From: JANMEX01 sp049696015
GTDB lineage: Bacteria > Pseudomonadota > Alphaproteobacteria > Rhizobiales > Rhizobiaceae
Length of the DNA stretch: 8,724 bases
Direction of reading: 5' to 3'
NCBI GenBank assembly: GCA_049696015.1
Contig: JBAVTG010000104.1
Coordinates: 1 to 8,724, forward strand
Each line of letters begins with the position of its first letter. Within the stretch, counting starts at the first letter, position 1. Shown here one piece after another: positions 6,631 through 8,724 of this stretch. The position numbers were made by a program, and so were the translations under genes. A model generated the notes under the pieces. The model ran no database searches. It saw only the letters and a program-made list of their open reading frames with translations, and was not told where the DNA came from.

Positions 6631-6676
6631 GACTGAACATGGAACGAACTTCTTCGATCTCCGTCTGCCGCTTCCA

Positions 6677-6716
6677 AATACAGTCAAAATGCGCCTGAGC
6701 TATTGATCGGCATCAA
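6677..6716 (-). promoter_or_regulatory. FNR/FixK-type box and promoter for the cupin gene
   Basis: TTGATCGGCATCAA (6703-6716) matches TTGAT-N4-ATCAA perfectly, the binding site of FNR, Anr, FnrL and FixK proteins. On the minus strand TGTATTTG (6682-6675) lies 30-32 bases from the box centre, the spacing of a class II promoter with the box near -41.5. The predicted start is near 6668, giving a leader of about 100 bases to the cupin ATG. The match is direct from sequence; activation is inferred. Confidence 0.7.
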
Positions 6717-6881
6717 TGATGGGCGCGTTCTTTGGATCGCAGAGATGCAAGATGTACCGGACTGTTGTGCAGCAGAGTTTCTCCTGCGGAGGCAGCGCGC
6801 ACACTTGCAGCTTCGAGCAATTTTCTTTGCGACGCCTGACCTTCGCGCAGTTCGCCACAACAACAATTTGCCTACCCTAGC

Positions 6882-6910
6882 TTGACAAACCCCGCCCTCA
6901 CAATCACATT
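6882..6910 (+). promoter_or_regulatory. Candidate promoter of the hypothetical gene at 6946
   Basis: A consensus -35 box TTGACA (6882-6887) is followed after 17 bases by CACATT (6905-6910), a weak -10. The predicted start is near 6917, about 29 bases before the ATG. Confidence 0.42.
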
Positions 6911-6945
6911 GTTCCTGTTTTGTTCAGCTTGCGGATAAGAAATTC

Positions 6946-7677
6946 ATGGACTGGCCCCTCGCAATCAGCCGCAACTGCGATGCGCTCCGGCGCATTTTGG
7001 CGGCGTTGTTTGCCATGGCGGGCGCCGCCGCCGCGGCTTTTACCTCACCTGGCGTACCGGGGGAGGCGGGTCGCGCAGCGGACCGGAGAGGGGCAGTCAT
7101 GCTTCCCCGCCACATATACGCGGCCATCCTCTTAATCCTGCGCCCGGCCGAATCCGCTGTCCGCCGTCTCATTGTCATCGCCGCGCGCGGGCTGTCGCTG
7201 GCGCCGCGCGCGCCGCGTCCGCTCCCGGCGGGTTTGGCCGGGTTCGGCGCGGCTGGCGGATCGAAAACACCCGCCTTCTGCCTGTTTGATCCGCTCAAGC
7301 ATTTTTCGATCAATGACTTCGACAACAACGCCCTGACGCCCATCGGTTTCGCTTGCCTGTCCGACGACGAATTCCGCTCGCCGCAGTTCTCTTTGACCGA
7401 TGTGCCGGTTGACGCTGGCCAGCTTCTCACCCGTCTTCGCGCGCTGCGCCATGCATTGAACGACATTTCCCGCCAAGCCCGCCGCCTTTCCCGCTGGCAG
7501 GCGCGGCGCGATTTGCTGCTCAAGGCAAGCGCCCCATTCAAGCCAATGCGCCTCTCGCCCTTCCGCCCCGGCTTGCCGCCCGGCTGGCGCCAGCGCCGCA
7601 TCCACGAAATCGATGATGTCCTGCGCGAATGCCATGGTCTGGCGCTGGACAGGTTGAATGCGCCCAATACGTCTTGA
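6946..7677 (+). CDS. Conserved hypothetical alphaproteobacterial protein, MDWxLAI start
   Basis: A 243-residue protein of unknown function. I recognise the pattern from Hyphomicrobiales genomes: a start like MDWPLAISRNCDALRRIL, a hydrophobic alanine-rich stretch (15-32), the HIYAAILLILRPAESAVRRLIVIAA segment (56-80, quoted here only as a landmark of Leu/Ile-rich helix), a variable Pro/Ala-rich middle with FDPL, and a conserved C-terminus with PGLPPGWRQRR (208-218), His220 and His230. Frames on the opposite strand over the same bases are also long but lack such family features. The ribosome site is weak (GGAT, about ten bases before ATG). The gene lies 239 bases before rpsD in the same direction. 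The hydrophobic part may be a membrane anchor; no catalytic motif is visible. Confidence 0.75.
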   Translation: MDWPLAISRNCDALRRILAALFAMAGAAAAAFTSPGVPGEAGRAADRRGAVMLPRHIYAAILLILRPAESAVRRLIVIAARGLSLAPRAPRPLPAGLAGFGAAGGSKTPAFCLFDPLKHFSINDFDNNALTPIGFACLSDDEFRSPQFSLTDVPVDAGQLLTRLRALRHALNDISRQARRLSRWQARRDLLLKASAPFKPMRLSPFRPGLPPGWRQRRIHEIDDVLRECHGLALDRLNAPNTS

Positions 7678-7728
7678 TATCCGTCTGCCCTTTGCGGCGC
7701 GGCGGGCAGCGGCAGCGATGGCTTGCCG

Positions 7729-7756
7729 TTGACATTGTGCATGGGCTCGCCTATTC
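7729..7756 (+). promoter_or_regulatory. Promoter of rpsD
   Basis: TTGACA (7729-7734), 16 bases, then CTATTC (7751-7756) fits the alphaproteobacterial housekeeping promoter type. The start would be near 7763, giving a leader of about 154 bases before rpsD. Confidence 0.6.
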
Positions 7757-7763
7757 ACCCGCC

Positions 7764-7791
7764 AGCCGCAGGATTTAAACCCTGCGGTTTT
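7764..7791 (+). terminator. Hairpin with T-tract between the hypothetical gene and rpsD
   Basis: CCGCAGG (7766-7772) pairs with CCTGCGG (7781-7787), extended by A-T and G-T pairs outside, with an 8-base loop and TTTT at 7788-7791. It has the form of a moderate intrinsic terminator for the upstream gene. Oddly, it begins within a few bases of the start predicted from the promoter at 7729-7756, so it may instead cap the 5' end of the rpsD mRNA. Confidence 0.55.
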
Positions 7792-7835
7792 ACGTGTCCC
7801 GTGGGTTTTCCCGAGCTTCGGTGAGAATTCTGTCA

Positions 7836-7851
7836 GAGACCAGCAGGTCTC
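7836..7851 (+). promoter_or_regulatory. rpsD leader hairpin 1
   Basis: GAGACC (7836-7841) and GGTCTC (7846-7851) form a perfect 6-bp stem with loop AGCA. The 5' arm could alternatively pair with GGTCT at 7884-7888, in the loop of the next hairpin, which would allow switching or a pseudoknot. Confidence 0.45.
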
Positions 7852-7864
7852 AGAGGAGGGCGCG

Positions 7865-7900
7865 TTTCCCACACGGTGCGGATGGTCTGCGCCGTGGAAA
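7865..7900 (+). promoter_or_regulatory. rpsD leader hairpin 2, just before the ribosome site
   Basis: CACGGTGC (7872-7879) pairs with GCGCCGTG (7889-7896), eight pairs including one G-U, around loop GGATGGTCT. TTTC (7865-7868) with GAAA (7897-7900) can extend it after a small bulge. It ends five bases before the rpsD ribosome site GAGGAA (7906-7911), a suitable place for S4 autoregulation, which is known for other S4 genes. Function here is inferred. Confidence 0.5.
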
Positions 7901-7920
7901 CTTTTGAGGAAATGCGATGA
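7882..7920 (+). CDS. Possible 12-codon upstream ORF overlapping the rpsD start
   Basis: ATG 7882 opens a frame MVCAVETFEEMR ending at TGA 7918-7920, which overlaps the rpsD ATG (7917) as ATGA. The start codon lies in the loop of leader hairpin 2. AGGAGG at 7854-7859 is a perfect ribosome-binding sequence but is 22 bases upstream, too far unless the hairpin stem brings it closer. It could serve translational coupling. Such a short frame may also be chance. Confidence 0.2.
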   Translation: MVCAVETFEEMR

Positions 7921-8534
7921 GCAAGCGCGAGTCAGCCAAGTACAAACTCGATCGCCGTATGGGCGAAAACATCTGGGGCCGCCCGAAGTCCCCGGTCAAC
8001 AAGCGTGAATATGGTCCGGGCCAGCATGGCCAGCGCCGTAAAGGCAAGATGTCGGACTTTGGTCTGCAGCTTCGCGCCAAGCAGAAGCTCAAGGGCCATT
8101 ACGGCGATATTTCCGAAAAGCAGTTCCGCGCCATCTATACCGAAGCTGCCCGCCGCAAGGGTGACACCGGCGAAAACCTGATCGGCATTCTGGAATCGCG
8201 TCTGGACGCCATCGTCTACCGCGCCAAGTTTGTCGCGACGATTTTCGCCGCGCGCCAGTTCGTCAACCACGGCCACGTCAAGGTCAACGGCCGCCGTACC
8301 AACATTGGTTCCTACCAGTGCAAGGTTGGCGACGTGATCGAAGTCAAGGATTCGTCCAAGCAGCTGGCTTTCGTTCTGGAAGCCAACCAACTGGCCGAGC
8401 GTGACGTTCCGGATTACATCACTGTCGACCACAACAAGCAGGTCGCGTCCTACATGCGCGTCCCGACCTTGTCGGACGTGCCGTACGCCGTCCAGATGGA
8501 ACCGAACCTCGTCGTCGAATTCTATTCGCGCTAA
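7917..8534 (+). CDS. rpsD: 30S ribosomal protein S4
   Basis: A full-length 205-residue S4 of alphaproteobacterial type, beginning MSKRESAKYKLDRRMGENIW and ending EPNLVVEFYSR. The N-terminal part includes the GPGQHGQRRKGK segment (34-44). The S4 RNA-binding domain spans about residues 94-157, with SRLDAIVYRAKF (94-105) and FVNHGHVKVNG (115-125). The N-terminal zinc cysteines seen in some S4 proteins are absent; the only Cys is 135. S4 binds 16S rRNA early in small-subunit assembly, and in several bacteria it represses its own mRNA. GAGGAA lies five bases before the ATG. The gene stands alone with its own promoter, leader and terminator instead of lying in the alpha operon. Confidence 0.99.
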   Translation: MSKRESAKYKLDRRMGENIWGRPKSPVNKREYGPGQHGQRRKGKMSDFGLQLRAKQKLKGHYGDISEKQFRAIYTEAARRKGDTGENLIGILESRLDAIVYRAKFVATIFAARQFVNHGHVKVNGRRTNIGSYQCKVGDVIEVKDSSKQLAFVLEANQLAERDVPDYITVDHNKQVASYMRVPTLSDVPYAVQMEPNLVVEFYSR

Positions 8535-8555
8535 GCGGTCCGCGACAATCAATCC

Positions 8556-8589
8556 AAAAAGCCGCCCGGGAAACCGTGGCGGCTTTTTT
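8556..8589 (+). terminator. Strong intrinsic terminator of rpsD
   Basis: AAAAAGCCGCC (8556-8566) pairs perfectly with GGCGGCTTTTT (8578-8588). An inner CGG/CCG pair lies in the loop, and the T-run covers 8584-8589. It sits 21 bases after the rpsD stop. The A-run and T-run also make it usable from the opposite strand. Confidence 0.93.
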
Positions 8590-8599
8590 CATTCTCCGG

Positions 8600-8620
8600 A
8601 TTTCCGTCATGGCCGGAAAT
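8600..8620 (+). repeat. Inverted repeat upstream of the right-edge gene
   Basis: ATTTCCG (8600-8606) and CGGAAAT (8614-8620) form a 7-bp stem with a 7-base loop, flanked by two copies of CTCCGG. It lies between the rpsD terminator and the start at 8646. It could be an operator or leader hairpin. Confidence 0.35.
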
Positions 8621-8645
8621 GCTCCGGCTGCATTGGGAGGTGCGC

Positions 8646-8724
8646 ATGGAAAATTTGCGGGATATCGTTGAGACGATACACCAATCACTCTTGCCACGGC
8701 TCCGCGAAGGCGTCGTCGCCTCCT
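8646..8724 (+). CDS. Start of a gene, probably glutaminase (3' part beyond the window)
   Basis: ATG 8646 is preceded five bases upstream by GGGAGG, an excellent ribosome site, and the frame is open to the right edge (26 codons). The visible residues include MENLRDIVETIHQ, then LLPRLREGVVAS. They resemble the N-terminus of serine-dependent beta-lactamase-fold glutaminases (GlsA type), which begin with a short helix, then I-x-P-R-x-G-x-G-K-V-A-x-Y-I-P. I also recall glutaminase genes near rpsD in rhizobia. Glutaminase converts glutamine to glutamate and ammonia. The catalytic residues are beyond the edge, so the call rests on the N-terminus and neighbourhood. Confidence 0.55.
   Translation, partial: MENLRDIVETIHQSLLPRLREGVVAS

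Larger units (their letters stand above)
6566..6945. other. Divergent intergenic region between the cupin and hypothetical genes
   Basis: This 380-base stretch separates genes transcribed away from each other. It holds a leader hairpin (6602-6630), an FNR/FixK box with a -10-like sequence (6677-6716) for the cupin side, and a TTGACA box (6882-6887) for the plus-strand side. Two open frames of about 60 codons lie in the middle, but neither has a ribosome site or a recognisable sequence, and I see no gene remnant. Confidence 0.7.

Noticed and set aside
6684..6885. Two open frames of about 60 codons in the cupin-hypothetical gap
   Set aside because: They overlap each other on opposite strands, have no ribosome site or recognisable motifs, and one covers the FNR box.
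6924..7742. 272-codon minus-strand open frame opposite the hypothetical gene
   Set aside because: The plus-strand frame has conserved termini I recognise from alphaproteobacteria; this one is a low-complexity Arg/Ala-rich translation without a good ribosome site.
7132..7872. 246-codon minus-strand open frame reaching into the rpsD leader
   Set aside because: It overlaps the rpsD promoter and leader and the plus-strand hypothetical gene and has no recognisable sequence.
7932..8552. 206-codon minus-strand open frame opposite rpsD
   Set aside because: It is the antisense shadow of a highly conserved ribosomal protein gene. Such shadows are common where codon third positions are constrained.
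8609..8671. Short plus-strand frame starting at ATG 8609
   Set aside because: It ends after 20 codons and overlaps the well-placed start at 8646, which has a strong ribosome site.

Overview
The window looks like a piece of alphaproteobacterial chromosome, most likely Hyphomicrobiales (Rhizobiales). The reasons are the S4 protein sequence, a solitary rpsD outside any alpha operon, TTGACA-type promoters with weak -10 boxes, a conserved-hypothetical protein beginning MDWPLAI of a type I associate with that group, and moderately high G+C. The genus cannot be told from the sequence alone. No tRNA, insertion sequence, CRISPR array, integrase or phage gene was seen.

Layout. From the right-centre leftwards, eight genes lie on the minus strand. 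In transcription order they are a small cupin protein (6565-6116), an AI-2E/PerM family membrane protein (6026-4962), a TerC/Alx family membrane protein (4707-3730), an LLM-class flavin-dependent oxidoreductase (3636-2596), a small ribbon-helix-helix protein (2438-2118), a glyoxalase I-like VOC protein (2013-1618), a Tat-signal small subunit of a gluconate/glucose dehydrogenase (1584-1063), and its GMC flavoprotein subunit (1048 to the left edge, cut off). On the plus strand are a conserved hypothetical gene (6946-7677), rpsD for ribosomal protein S4 (7917-8534) with a strong terminator, and the first 26 codons of what is probably a glutaminase (8646 to the right edge).

How the genes work together. 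The last three minus-strand genes form a tight cluster. The GMC subunit has no signal peptide, but it has an FAD-binding glycine motif and a Cys-X5-Cys-X3-Cys motif with the spacing of the 3Fe-4S site of bacterial FAD-glucose dehydrogenase. The small subunit carries the twin-arginine signal and would carry its partner across the membrane. A cytochrome subunit is expected beyond the left edge. The cupin, AI-2E, TerC and LLM genes are co-oriented without an obvious common pathway.

Regulatory signals are the least ordinary part of the window. They include a perfect FNR/FixK box (TTGATCGGCATCAA) at class II spacing from a -10-like sequence ahead of the cupin gene, and a 16-bp hairpin between terC and the LLM gene whose two G-U pairs make it continuous only in the minus-strand RNA. 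There is also a structured terC leader that does not match the manganese riboswitch, and a structured rpsD leader with a possible 12-codon upstream ORF overlapping the rpsD start. I do not see a convincing entirely new multi-gene system.
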